This document shows, in pieces, positions 1 to 8,598 of a stretch of 64,000 nucleotides of DNA. The stretch is from Okeania sp. KiyG1 (GTDB taxonomy: Bacteria; Cyanobacteriota; Cyanobacteriia; Cyanobacteriales; Microcoleaceae). Position 1 is the first letter of the stretch, and the number at the start of each line of letters is the position of its first letter. Both the position numbers and the translations under genes were made by a program. Under the pieces are notes generated by a model. The model was not told the DNA's origin, ran no database searches, and worked only from the letters and a program-made list of their open reading frames with translations. The DNA is taken from assembly GCF_014132355.1 (NCBI RefSeq), contig NZ_BLZO01000094.1:62001-126000 (forward strand), given 5' to 3'.

Positions 1-242
1 AAACAACCGAAGTTATTTCGGACCCATTTAGAGATGGAATAAATGCAGCAACAAAAGCAGCCGAACTTGCCCAAACAGCTAATACTCAAACACAGTGGAA
101 TGAAGTAGCAATGACTTGGCATCAAGCTTTAGTTTTAATGAAAGAAGTTCCTGAATCTCATACTAAATATGAAGTTGCCCAAAACAGAATTGATTTATAT
201 CGAAATAATCGAGAAATTGCTAAGAAAAAGGCTAGCTATTAA
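1..242 (+). CDS. C-terminal end of a hypothetical protein (5' partial)
   Basis: The frame that begins at base 3 is open to a TAA at 240-242, giving the last 79 residues of a protein whose start lies outside the window. The visible part is helical and charged, with a pattern W-x3-A-x4-W-x2-A-x5-K-x-VP-x-S-x3-Y-x2-AQ-x-RI and a lysine-rich end (AKKKASY). Similar W/VP/AQ helical tails occur at the C-terminus of various cyanobacterial hypothetical proteins, but I cannot name the family from this fragment. It is followed by a short AAAAGTC heptamer repeat (246-276) and then the DUF1517 gene on the same strand. Confidence 0.6.
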   Translation, partial: TTEVISDPFRDGINAATKAAELAQTANTQTQWNEVAMTWHQALVLMKEVPESHTKYEVAQNRIDLYRNNREIAKKKASY

Positions 243-245
243 TGA

Positions 246-276
246 GGTCAAAAGTCAAAAGTCAAAAGTCAGAAGT
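246..276. repeat. AAAAGTC heptamer tandem repeat
   Basis: Four near-perfect tandem copies of AAAAGTC directly after the stop codon of the partial gene. The same heptamer recurs at about 10020-10045, 48388-48413 and 48755-48770, always between genes. It is a short tandemly repeated sequence of the kind common in filamentous cyanobacteria, with no visible coding role. Confidence 0.7.
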
Positions 277-416
277 TAGAATTTATATAGAATCCGGTTA
301 TATAATATATGTTGATAATTCTATAATTTCTTCAATATCCCCTTTATAAAAATATTTCACCTTAAAAGGCAAAATTTTAGACTCAATTACTTTGATAAAT
401 TAGGAAAAATCAGGAA

Positions 417-1892
417 ATGCGTAAATCTAAATTAATCTTAGCCACAATTGTCTCATTATTTTTGGTTAATGAAGTTAGTATTAATCCCCATAGTAATGAC
501 ATCAGTGAATTAATTAATACAGAGACCTCCATTGCTTACGCAGGAAGAAGAGGAGGAGGAGGAAGAAGTAGAAGTAGTTCTGGAAGTTCGAGTAGAAGTA
601 GAAGTAGGAGTAGTTCCCCCAGTCGCAGTAAACCAGTCCGTTCGCAGTCTCAACCTCGTAACTCAAAACCCAAACCTAGCAGAAATAATTTAGTTAAACC
701 GACCAATAACACTCGCCCCACAACAAAACCAGTCCCCTCTTCCGGTAGTAACTCTCAGCGCAGTGGTTCATTTTCCAAACCCAGCAACAATACCAAACCA
801 AACAATACTACTCGCCCCACTACCAATAACACCAACACTGATGGACGGACTCGCAGTGGTTCCTTTGCTCCAACTACAAAAAAACGTTACTCTGTGGAAC
901 CTGCTACCGGACGACGTTATTATACCCGTCCAGGAACTCAAGAACGTTATTATCAGGAAACAGGTACAGGGCGATTTTATTATGTAGAACCAGCAACCCA
1001 ACGACGTTACTACATTAATATTGATAATGGGCAACGTTATTTTATTGATAGTAGCGCCGGACGATATTATTATGAGCAACCAGGTACAGATAGATTTTAT
1101 TATGTGCATCCAACTACGAGAGTCCGCTACTACTACGAACCTACTGTCCGCGAACGAGTTGTTTACAGCTACTACGATGGACCAGGAATATTTTTAGAAG
1201 AGTATCTTACTATACTTTTAATTGGAATTTTGCTGGTATGTATTTTTTATCTTTTAATTATGGCGATCGCTTCTGCTTTTGGTGGTCGTCGAGAAGTATT
1301 GGTAGCTGAGGAAGATGAATATATAGAGGTTATTGAGGAGTCACCAGGATATGTGGAAGTGATTGAGGAAACATTGCCAGTAGCAACTGTACCAGAAGAT
1401 TTGGTTAATGATATTGTAACTGTGAGTAAGTTACAGGTAACAATGGTTGCACCAGCAAATAATATTCAATCTAACTTAGCAAAAATGAGTGAGGAGATCG
1501 ATATTGATACCCCAGAAGGTAGAGTACAATTATTGTTAAGCTCGGCGATCGCTCTGCTGCAAACGGAGGAATATTGGACTGATGTTGCTGCTAGTTCAGA
1601 AACTGTGGAGACTAGACAGGAAGCTGAAAAAATTTTTGAGCAGTTATCTTTTGCTGAGAGGTGTAAGTTTGAGGTTAATACTGTTGATGATAATGTGGAA
1701 GTCGATAGTCATATTCTTGTGACTTTGTTGTTGGGAACGGAGGATGATTATCCTTTATTTGGTGAAGTTAATGATGGAGAAAGTTTAAAGCAAACTTTGA
1801 AAGAGTTAGGCAAAGTTACCCCAGATTATTTATTAGTATTTGAGTTACTTTGGACTCCAGTAACAGAAAGCGATCGCCTGATATCCATTTGA
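417..1892 (+). CDS. DUF1517 membrane protein with Tyr-rich repeats
   Basis: A 491-residue exported or membrane protein. Residues 5-20 form a hydrophobic signal segment and AYA (about 40-42) is a plausible cleavage site. Then come an Arg/Ser/Gly-rich region (43-75), an Asn/Pro/Thr-rich linker (to about 150), six or seven 13-residue repeats of the type RYYxxPxTxx (about 155-250), a strong transmembrane segment (about 258-285), an acidic stretch, and a C-terminal domain (about 330-490) matching DUF1517 by the patterns VSKLQVTMVAP, DTPEGR and ALLQTEEYW. DUF1517 proteins occur in cyanobacteria and plastids; their function is not established. The start has a TAGGAA at 401-406 as possible ribosome binding site. 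The Tyr repeats suggest a wall- or surface-binding role, which is inference. Confidence 0.85.
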   Translation: MRKSKLILATIVSLFLVNEVSINPHSNDISELINTETSIAYAGRRGGGGRSRSSSGSSSRSRSRSSSPSRSKPVRSQSQPRNSKPKPSRNNLVKPTNNTRPTTKPVPSSGSNSQRSGSFSKPSNNTKPNNTTRPTTNNTNTDGRTRSGSFAPTTKKRYSVEPATGRRYYTRPGTQERYYQETGTGRFYYVEPATQRRYYINIDNGQRYFIDSSAGRYYYEQPGTDRFYYVHPTTRVRYYYEPTVRERVVYSYYDGPGIFLEEYLTILLIGILLVCIFYLLIMAIASAFGGRREVLVAEEDEYIEVIEESPGYVEVIEETLPVATVPEDLVNDIVTVSKLQVTMVAPANNIQSNLAKMSEEIDIDTPEGRVQLLLSSAIALLQTEEYWTDVAASSETVETRQEAEKIFEQLSFAERCKFEVNTVDDNVEVDSHILVTLLLGTEDDYPLFGEVNDGESLKQTLKELGKVTPDYLLVFELLWTPVTESDRLISI

Positions 1893-1938
1893 ATAAAAAA
1901 TGTTATGGCATTACTCATAAAGATGAGGTACATTTACG

Positions 1939-2236
1939 ATCCCCCTAAATCCCCCTTAAAAAGGGGGACTTTGAAATATCCCCCCTTTTTAAGCGGTTCC
2001 CCCCTTACTAAGGCAGGGCTAATTCATTGTAGTCAGAGAATATTTATATGGATATGAAATACAAAAAATTGTGCAAATAGCAAATAGATATAAGAATCTC
2101 CCCATCTCCCCATCTCCCCATCTCCCCATCTCCCCATCCCCCATCTCCCCATCCCCCCATCCCCCCATCTCCCCATCAATTTTTCTAAGCGTGACAATAA
2201 ATTGACCCTACCTTACTAAGGGGGGTTAGGGGGGAT
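1939..2236. repeat. Inverted-repeat-bounded C/G-rich element with CTCCCCAT tandem repeat
   Basis: The segment begins GATCCCCCTAAATCCCCCTT and ends with a near-perfect inverted copy, AAGGGGGGTTAGGGGGGATC, so it may be one MITE-like unit of about 300 bp. Inside are a second hairpin (CCCCCTTAAAAAGGGGG, about 1951-1967) and about ten copies of CTCCCCAT at 2097-2177. No reading frame of interest. It fills most of the gap between the DUF1517 gene and the insertion sequence at 2310. Confidence 0.55.
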
Positions 2237-2374
2237 CTAAAACTGTATCTCACCAATTTGAGAAACGCTATATAAAATTGTGTCGCTCTGGAACAGGAAT
2301 TTAATCAGTAGACCTCTCCAAAATAGAAATTAAGGTAAAATTGTAGTGCCCAATTATATATATGCTGTCCCCAA

Positions 2375-3502
2375 ATGAATAATATATTAGAATATATTTA
2401 TAATCATCCACTCATAAACAAAAAGGATTATTGGTATTACAGATAAACAACTAATAAAATTAATAGAAAATGCTCAAAAAGTTGAAGACAAAAAAAGACA
2501 GGCGATAATGCTCCGCATCGCTAACGCGAACGCCAGTGAAGAAAAAAGATTTAAATAGGGAGGAGGAAGAAAAAAGTCTTTAGGCAAGGCGGAAGAGATA
2601 ATGTTGACATTATATTATTTGCATCATGTACCAACATTTCAACTGCTAGGAGCAACCTAAGCGAGTTAGTGAATCAACAGCAAATAATATTTTTCGCGCT
2701 TTGGAGCGATATTTTGAGGGAATTATTACCATCTAGTTTACTAGAGGAATTCTCGGGAAAAGAAAACGAATATTTATGGATAAAAGAAGCTTTGACAGAA
2801 ATAGAATTGAGAGTTAATAGTACTTCAGCAGGATATATTCAGGTCAAAAAATGATGAAAAGCAGAAAAAATATTACTCAGTCAAGCCAAAAAGTCATACG
2901 TTAAAAAATCAAATAGTAATCACTAGCTTTGGGAAAAGAAATAGTTGATGTAATAGTAGGAGAAAGAGGTCCAGAGAGTGATATAAATTTATTCAAAAAA
3001 CGTAAGCATTCAGCTATCAGCAGTCAGCTATCAGCAATTAGTAATGAATAATTACTTCTGAGGTTTTGTCCAGGAACTTTGGTAGTAACTTTTTATTATT
3101 TTTCAATTTCAAAGGTTGCTTTTACCTTCCCTAAAATTAATAGCTGATAGCTAATAGCTGACGGCTGTTTGCGCAGCATTCCGGAGGAAATGCTTACCAA
3201 AAAACAACAAAAAAAGTTTGATAAAGAACAAAGATTTCAAGGAGATAAAGGTGATCAAGGTGGGGAAAGAATTGACAAGCCAAAGAAAAAAAAAGAAACC
3301 ATAAAATGTCATACAAAGTCAAGAAAGAGAATCAAAAAAAAGCTCAAAAAAGAAGATTTGTAGAACATGTAATAAGACTGATAAAAATCTGCGCGAGTGG
3401 CACGAGAAAGATTCAGATTAAAAGAGAGTAACCCGTGAAAAAGTAATTTTAACAATATGTGGTTTAGTGAGATTAAGAATAGGAACACTAATGTTAACAT
3501 AA
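2375..3502 (+). pseudogene. Transposase relic, DDE_Tnp_4-like (IS5 superfamily)
   Basis: Pieces of one transposase can be read in order across several frames: GITDKQLIKLIENAQ near 2430-2475, GGGRKKSL and LYYLHHVPTFQLLG near 2560-2650, WSDILRELLPSSLLEEF (2703 on), KYYSVKPKSHTLKNQIV near 2870-2915, VDVIVGERGPESDINLF near 2945-2990, then after the inserted MITE KKFDKEQRFQGDKG, FVEHVIRLIKI, RVARERFRLK and a C-terminal VILTICGLVRLRIGTL. This order is that of transposases with an N-terminal helix-turn-helix and a DDE_Tnp_4 domain. Several frameshifts, stops and the 196-bp MITE make it non-functional. A short extra sequence near 2500-2530 looks like another small insertion. Confidence 0.85.
3002..3197. 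mobile_element. GTAAGCATT MITE inside the transposase gene (8-bp duplication)
   Basis: A 196-bp element with ends GTAAGCATTCAGC and GGAAATGCTTAC. It is flanked by a perfect 8-bp direct repeat CAAAAAAC (2994-3001 and 3198-3205). Removing the element and one repeat restores the transposase reading NLFKKQQKKFDKEQ. The right half contains the dispersed hairpin GCAGCATTCCGGAGGAAATGC. See also 8870, 35473, 48848 and 50264. Confidence 0.9.
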
Positions 3503-3793
3503 ATCATAACTTTAGGTATAGTAAAAAGCCAGAAATAATTACATAAAAATGCTAAATAATTAACAATAACTATCTGTAATACTATAAATCTCATAAAAAA
3601 TGACTATCTGGAGGAGCTGGCGATCGCTCTCTCAAAGATAGTTACAGTAAGTGCTTGATAATTTTTGGAGATGTCTAGTTAACAGTAAAAAGTGGCTTTG
3701 TTGCACAAAAGGTGATGTTTAGGATATAAATAGCATCAAGATGTGACAAATGTACCTCACAAAAGGTGAAAACTGCCATAGTAATTTAAAATA

Positions 3794-5320
3794 ATGACAA
3801 ATTTACCATTGTATTTACCAAGGCCAAAAAAAGCAGCAGGCACTTATCTAAGAATAGTGTCAATAAATGACGTTTACGACATCAAAAATTATCCCTATGT
3901 CGAAACAGTTATTCGATGCCTAAAACAGACAGCAGAAGATGCGATAGTGGTGGCCGTCCTCAGTGGCGATTTTCTTTCCCCTTGTTTACTAACGTCGTTG
4001 GATGGTGGTAAATCAATGTTGGATGTTTTAAAAGTAGTAGATATTGATTACATTTGCTTTGGGAATCATGAATTCGATGTCAATCTAGATGTGCTGCAAG
4101 AACGATTCAAAACTTACCAAGGTAAATGTCTAAATAGTAATATTCCTAACTTACCAATTGTTGGCCCAGAAGGCAATCCTCTGCCAAAATATGACATTAT
4201 AGAAGTAGGAAACCACAGAGTTGTATTTGCTGGATTTTGCACTGATAACACCGATATTTTCAGACCTGGAACAAACTTAGCCATTGAACCTATTTTTGAT
4301 GCCTTAAAATCTACCTGGTCTGAATGTGCAGAGGCAGCAACTATACTCATTCCTCTAACCCACCAAACCATTGTAGAAGACAGACAACTAGCGACGCAGA
4401 TTGAGCAAGATGACCAACTCAAAGGCAAAATCCCAGTAATTATCGGTGGCCATGAACACGAAATCTACATTGAAGAAATTGCTCAAAGCTTTATTGTCAA
4501 AGCTGGTTCTGATGCGAAAAATGTCATAGTGACAGATGTGTGGTGGTCTACCGACGGTCAAGTGAATACTGCAGTTCATCTGTTGCCAGTTAGCCACTTC
4601 GATGCAGACCCCAATGCACAAATGTTCGTGGAAACAACACAAAAATTTCTGGGTTCTCTGATGGATGTAGAAATTTTTCAGGTCAAAGAAACCATGTCCT
4701 CAAAAAGAACCCGATATCAGCCGGAAAAAGTGGCATCAACTTTATGCTCTTATATCAAGAGAAGCTTACAAAATATAGATATTGTCATGCTTCAGGGAGG
4801 ATGTGTCAGAGGTCAGGGCGACTATGAACAAGGTACGTCTTTTACTTATGGCGATCTAATGGAGGAACTGCCGTTTGAAACAGAAATTGCAACTATCCAA
4901 ATACCAGGAAAAGTATTACAGGAGGCGATCGCTATTACCCGCAGTACCCCAGAGCAGGAAGCACCGAATTATTTACACACAGATATAGATGTCGTTATTG
5001 AAGACTACCCCAGTTTGAAAATAGTTAGTATTAACCACGAAGCTTTCGACCCCAACAAAATGTATAATGTGGGAATTTATCAATTTTTGCTGACAGGTTT
5101 AAACGAAATTAAACCACTTCTTGATTACATCAATGCTTATAGCAAAGTACCTCCTTTAGAACAGTGTCTTCCTGCTAAAAACTTAATCGTGGAAACTTGT
5201 ATGAAAGATGCGTGGCGAATTTTAGTTAATTTTGATGAATGGGATAGCAACCACGATGGGTACATTTCTCATACAGAACTCGAACAAGCAGTAAAAAAAA
5301 GCATTTGCATATCTGGATAA
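3794..5320 (+). CDS. 5'-nucleotidase-like metallophosphoesterase with C-terminal EF-hand
   Basis: A 508-residue protein with the two domains of the UshA/5'-nucleotidase family. The N-terminal calcineurin-like phosphoesterase domain shows RIVSINDVYDI (about 20-30), SGDF, GNHEFD, a histidine in PLTHQ and IIGGHEHE as metal ligands. The substrate-binding C-terminal domain has GGCVRGQGDY and TYGDLMEELPFE. The NDVY variant replaces the usual NDxHG. It should hydrolyse nucleotide-like phosphoesters, but the exact substrate is unknown. No signal peptide is visible. The end carries one EF-hand loop, DSNHDGYISHTE; the annotated stop follows a run of eight A (5293-5300), after which two more EF-hands continue in another frame (see 5301-5480). 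The intact product would have about 568 residues. Confidence 0.85.
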   Translation: MTNLPLYLPRPKKAAGTYLRIVSINDVYDIKNYPYVETVIRCLKQTAEDAIVVAVLSGDFLSPCLLTSLDGGKSMLDVLKVVDIDYICFGNHEFDVNLDVLQERFKTYQGKCLNSNIPNLPIVGPEGNPLPKYDIIEVGNHRVVFAGFCTDNTDIFRPGTNLAIEPIFDALKSTWSECAEAATILIPLTHQTIVEDRQLATQIEQDDQLKGKIPVIIGGHEHEIYIEEIAQSFIVKAGSDAKNVIVTDVWWSTDGQVNTAVHLLPVSHFDADPNAQMFVETTQKFLGSLMDVEIFQVKETMSSKRTRYQPEKVASTLCSYIKRSLQNIDIVMLQGGCVRGQGDYEQGTSFTYGDLMEELPFETEIATIQIPGKVLQEAIAITRSTPEQEAPNYLHTDIDVVIEDYPSLKIVSINHEAFDPNKMYNVGIYQFLLTGLNEIKPLLDYINAYSKVPPLEQCLPAKNLIVETCMKDAWRILVNFDEWDSNHDGYISHTELEQAVKKSICISG

Positions 5321-5480
5321 AAACCAAGATGGACAGATTTCCCCAACCGAATTACAGGAAGCTCTGGCACAGAGGACAGGAAATACAGACAATGGTTTGC
5401 TCAATATGATGTTTAAGTCTCTCGATGCCAATAACGATGGTATGGTATCTATGGATGAGCTAGCATCCTTAGCGATCTAG
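5301..5480 (+). pseudogene. Frameshifted EF-hand tail of the upstream phosphoesterase
   Basis: Reading from 5301 in the next frame gives AFAYLDKNQDGQISPTELQE and later LDANNDGMVSMDELASLAI, ending at TAG 5478-5480. Both contain textbook 12-residue Ca2+-binding loops (DKNQDGQISPTE and DANNDGMVSMDE) spaced as an EF-hand pair. Dropping one A from the eight-A run at 5293-5300 would fuse this tail to the gene at 3794. It is either a real frameshift, a consensus error, or tolerated by slippage. Confidence 0.8.
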
Positions 5481-5483
5481 GTA

Positions 5484-5720
5484 GGGTTTGCTGAAAAAAG
5501 CAAAGTATGGGAACCCACCCCTAACCCCTCCGGTGGAGGGGAAGACAGAGAAAGTAGGAGGAATAATTGTTCTTTGATTTTTCTGCCATACTCACCCCAA
5601 AATACTCACTTTTTTGAGGGTAAGTGAATTGAAACAGGCACACTTTTTTCGATTATAAAAAGGCCAATACCTTCCAAGAGCTAAAAGTCTTATACCAATT
5701 CCCAAAAGTATTGCTATACT
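5484..5720. repeat. TAGGGTTTGCTGA-type dispersed element; rest of the 5481-5990 gap
   Basis: Starts TAGGGTTTGCTGAAAAAAGC and shares about 180 bp with 28970-29165 (common blocks GACAGAGAAAGTAGGAGGAA, GGGTAAGTGAATTGAAA, TTTTCGATTATAAAAAGGC). The 29-kb copy ends TTTAATCAGCAAGCCCTA, an inverted match to the start, so the family has inverted ends. Diverged copies lie near 33130-33385 and 36160-36690. Between 5720 and 5990 there is only AT-rich sequence with a C-rich block similar to 5515; AGGAG at about 5978-5982 serves the next gene. Confidence 0.6.
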
Positions 5721-5990
5721 TGAGCAATACTTCAGTTATCAATTAATCAGCACAAGCAAAATCACTTTTTTGCTAATTTTAGCTAAATTAATCTTAATTA
5801 TTCTTATGTTTGCTTCCCCTCCCAGGAGGGGTTAGGGGTGGGTTTCCTGCTCAACAAAATGTAGAAAAGTTTTTGAGAAATGGTCTTATATTATCGGTTT
5901 TTTATTCCCCCAGATGAGCTGTTGCCAGATGAGCTGTTGCCTGCGCACAGCGCTATATAATGCTTTTGTATTATCTCAGGAGAAAAAAAA

Positions 5991-6977
5991 ATGGTTAATG
6001 CTCAAAGTTCCCCTCGTCCAATTATTATTGATACAGATGGTGGTGTTGATGATGCTTTAGCAATTATTATGGCTCTAAATTGCGATCGCTTTGATTTGAA
6101 AGCTGTGACTGTACTGGCAGGAAATATTGATGTCCATCAAGCTGCTAATAACGTTCTGCGAGTAATTGATATTGTACAACCCGAACATCCTCCTTTAGTT
6201 GCGAAAGGTTGTGAAAAACCTCTGCTTCGCCCTCCATTTAATGCTGCAGGTATCCACGGAGCTGATGGTCTCGGAGAACTCCATCGTTTCAAAAATGCTG
6301 ACGGCACGGATCGCTATCCTCAACTTACTGTACAACCTTCTTCAGAGAATGCTATAGAAGTATTGCTCAAGGCGGCTGAAGAGTATGGTAAGGACCTAAC
6401 AATTGTAGCTTTAGGTCCTTTAACTAATATTGCTACCGCACTACAAACCAACCGCAACACTATGCAAAAAGTAGGGCGCATTATAATTATGGGGGGAGCA
6501 GTGATAGTTCCTGGTAATATCTCGGCAGCAGCAGAATTCAACTTTTTTGTCGATCCAGATGCAGCTCAAATAGTTATGGAGTCAGGTATTCCCCTAACTT
6601 TGGTAGGATTAGATGTGGCTATGAAAGCTCCTCTATCGCGCCAAGCTGTTGAAGAATATGCCAAACAGCATCCTTCTGTAGTTTCTCAGTTTATTGCTGA
6701 CTGTACCGAAATTTACATGGCTTTTTACCGAGATAATGAAGGATTTTATGGTTGCTACCTGCACGATCCTTTAGCAGTTGGGGTAGCGATCGACCAAAGT
6801 CTAGTGTCCACTGAGTCAGTTTACATGGTGGTGGAGACAGAAGGAAAGTTTACCTCCGGTATGTCATTAGCAGACCGACGCGATCGCCGAGATGAAACAG
6901 CAGATCCTCCCAATGTGGATGCTTGTCTGGATGTAGATGCCGATCGCTTTCTTAAGCTGTTATATGAATTGATATAG
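5991..6977 (+). CDS. Inosine/uridine-preferring nucleoside hydrolase family protein
   Basis: A 328-residue enzyme of the IU_nuc_hydro family, which splits the N-glycosidic bond of nucleosides to free base and ribose with a bound Ca2+. The N-terminal Ca2+ motif is DTDGGVDDA (residues 14-22; the usual proline is a glycine). Other family signatures are TVLAGNIDVHQAANN, GIHGADGLGEL, ALGPLTNIA, IIMGGA, EFNFFVDPDAA and the late Ca2+-ligand motif HDPLAVGVA. Length is normal and there is no signal peptide, so it should be cytoplasmic nucleoside salvage. The ATG is preceded by an AGGAG eight bases upstream. It follows the phosphoesterase gene at 3794 on the same strand, which would fit nucleotide catabolism, but about 510 bp with a mobile repeat separates them. 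Confidence 0.93.
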   Translation: MVNAQSSPRPIIIDTDGGVDDALAIIMALNCDRFDLKAVTVLAGNIDVHQAANNVLRVIDIVQPEHPPLVAKGCEKPLLRPPFNAAGIHGADGLGELHRFKNADGTDRYPQLTVQPSSENAIEVLLKAAEEYGKDLTIVALGPLTNIATALQTNRNTMQKVGRIIIMGGAVIVPGNISAAAEFNFFVDPDAAQIVMESGIPLTLVGLDVAMKAPLSRQAVEEYAKQHPSVVSQFIADCTEIYMAFYRDNEGFYGCYLHDPLAVGVAIDQSLVSTESVYMVVETEGKFTSGMSLADRRDRRDETADPPNVDACLDVDADRFLKLLYELI

Positions 6978-6993
6978 CGTTTTCCGTTGTTAT

Positions 6994-7297
6994 TAGATAT
7001 CTCCAGAAAAAAGGGAATAGGGAATAGGGAATAGGGAATAGGGAATAGGGGGAAATAATTGATAATTTATGTGGGATAATTGATTTGATTTTTATTATTG
7101 GAGATGTCTAATGGTTGGTTAGCAAGCAGTTTCTCATGCTCTTTAATTAGGATAGACATCTCCAGAAAATAAACTTGCCCTTTATTTGCTATAAACTAGA
7201 GTGTAATAACTCAAAAAATTATTTTCTGTGTTTTTTTCCTAAAAACATCTTCCCTATTCTCTACTTTTACAAAAAGTCTATATTTTGGAGATATCTA
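6994..7297. repeat. Two AGACATCTCC-type MITEs side by side
   Basis: First unit 6994-7110: TAGATATCTCCAGAAAA ... TTGGAGATGTCTA, containing GGGAATA heptamers (7009-7050) and a core GATAATTTATGTGGGATAAT shared with 35245-35354 and 43434-43527. Second unit 7153-7297: TAGACATCTCCAGAAAA ... TTTTGGAGATATCTA. The ends match those of the IS at 2310-3676, suggesting that transposase moved them. No clean 3-bp duplication is visible here. Confidence 0.7.
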
Positions 7298-7689
7298 GTG
7301 TATTTTTATCAAAATAATTGGGTCGCGCAACCCCACCTTTTACAGGGGTTTTCATTTCAGTAGACCACAGTAGGGGCGAATGGCATTCGCCCTTACGGCG
7401 TTGCACAGTGACGAATGATTTGAGATTTTTGATGAACAAAATTTTGGATTTGAGAATTGGTAGATTAATTAATGGTTTTTTTAGTCAAAATCTAAAGCAA
7501 TTTTTTGCAGTATCATTCCATAATGTGCAACCCCGCCCTTACAGGGTTTTGGTTATGACGATGTGGTTTATCAATCAGCAAAAGCGCTGTAAGGCGAAAT
7601 ATTTTTGGAGGTTTGCTCAAGTCTCCGTTACAAAAATAACTTCTGACTTCTGACTTCGTTAAATTCTTTCTAGTTAGGAAATACAACAA
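7298..7689. other. Intergenic sequence without a convincing gene
   Basis: Contains short dispersed pieces (AACCCCACCTTTTACAGGGG; GGCGAATGGCATTCGCC hairpin at about 7376-7392; CGAAATATTTTTGGAGG, present inverted near 39100-39125). Open frames across it have no codon pattern or homology that I recognise and run through these repeats. Confidence 0.5.
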
Positions 7690-8598
7690 ATGCTTATTAC
7701 TTTTGGGAGGTTGACTCATCGCCTCAAATTTTTATTACTGTTGCTGACATTATTAATCACAAGTTGTCAGCAAAAACCGATGGAAGTTAAGGTTATACAA
7801 AATCTTGTTTATGGAAATTATAATTCTCAAAATCAGGAAAAAGCACTGCTTTTAGATTTATATTTACCAGAAACAAAACCAGATAAACCTTTACCTTTAT
7901 TAATCTATATTCATGGTGGTGGTTGGTTACGAGGAACTAAAGAATATTGCCCTGGAAAAATTGTGGCACAAAGAAATTATGCCATGGCTTGTATTAGCTA
8001 TAGATTTAGTAATGAAGCACTATTTCCTGCCCAAATTCATGATGTTAAAAAAGCTGTTCGTTGGCTGCGAAAAAATGCAGATAAGTACGATATAGACCCT
8101 AACATTTTTGGTGTTTGGGGACCTTCTGCTGGGGGACATTTAAGTGCTTTATTAGGAACATCAGCAGGAGTAAAAGAATTGGAAGGAACAAATAACCCAG
8201 AAATATCTAGTGCTGTACAAGCAGTTTGTTCATGGTATCCAGTTACAGATTTTACGAAAGTTACTCCCGCTTTTGACGAACCTATTACTCCTGCTGTTGA
8301 GGAAAAGTATAAAGATAAAGAATGGTATGGTTATACTTTAGTAACTAATAAGTTATTAGGAGGACCTGTCTCGCAAAAATTAGAATTAGCAGCACTTGCT
8401 AACCCTATTAATTATATTGATGCTCAAGATCCACCTTTTCTGATTATGCACGGAGAAAAAGATAATGTTGTACCAATGAGTCAAAGTGTTTTATTAGCAG
8501 ATGCTCTATCAGAAAAAGGTGTAGAAGTTCAGTTAGAAAAAAAAAACCTGATTGGGGACATTATCATGGTAGAAGTGAAGCTTTTGACCCTGCTTTAA
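7690..8598 (+). CDS. Alpha/beta hydrolase lipoprotein, frameshifted near its end
   Basis: A 302-residue open frame. The N-terminus has a hydrophobic signal and a lipobox-like LLITSC (Cys at about 26), so it is probably a lipoprotein. The body is an esterase of the BD-FAE/Aes type: oxyanion motif IHGGGW, nucleophile elbow WGPSAGGHLS, and the aspartate in MHGEKDNVVP. The catalytic histidine should follow, but after a run of ten A (8537-8546) the frame shifts and the protein ends in an unrelated tail. In another frame the expected end is seen: PDWGHYHGRSEAFDPALID then MVFF, with the histidine. A second slip at eight T (8614-8621) would give the usual FFDKHLK ending. As written the enzyme lacks its histidine and should be inactive. 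Confidence 0.8.
   Translation: MLITFGRLTHRLKFLLLLLTLLITSCQQKPMEVKVIQNLVYGNYNSQNQEKALLLDLYLPETKPDKPLPLLIYIHGGGWLRGTKEYCPGKIVAQRNYAMACISYRFSNEALFPAQIHDVKKAVRWLRKNADKYDIDPNIFGVWGPSAGGHLSALLGTSAGVKELEGTNNPEISSAVQAVCSWYPVTDFTKVTPAFDEPITPAVEEKYKDKEWYGYTLVTNKLLGGPVSQKLELAALANPINYIDAQDPPFLIMHGEKDNVVPMSQSVLLADALSEKGVEVQLEKKNLIGDIIMVEVKLLTLL

Larger units (their letters stand above)
2310..3676 (+). mobile_element. Decayed IS5-like insertion sequence (3-bp duplication AGT)
   Basis: Left end AGACCTCTCCAAAAT (from 2310) and right end ATTTTTGGAGATGTCT (to 3676) are imperfect terminal inverted repeats. The flanking triplets AGT (2307-2309 and 3677-3679) are a target-site duplication. The element is 1,367 bp long, or about 1,163 bp once the MITE at 3002-3197 and its 8-bp duplication are removed, which is normal for IS5-group elements. 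It contains the transposase relic at 2375-3502. Its ends match the AGACATCTCC MITE family at 35245-35354 and elsewhere, so it is the likely source of that family. Confidence 0.85.

Noticed and set aside
5293-5300. Programmed frameshift joining the EF-hand tail
   Set aside because: A homopolymer alone is present, with no downstream stem-loop or upstream stimulator that I can see, and four other genes show similar slips; error or decay is more likely.
7318-7653. A 111-codon ORF after the nucleoside hydrolase
   Set aside because: It runs through dispersed repeats (GGCGAATGGCATTCGCC and others), has no family resemblance and no ribosome binding site.
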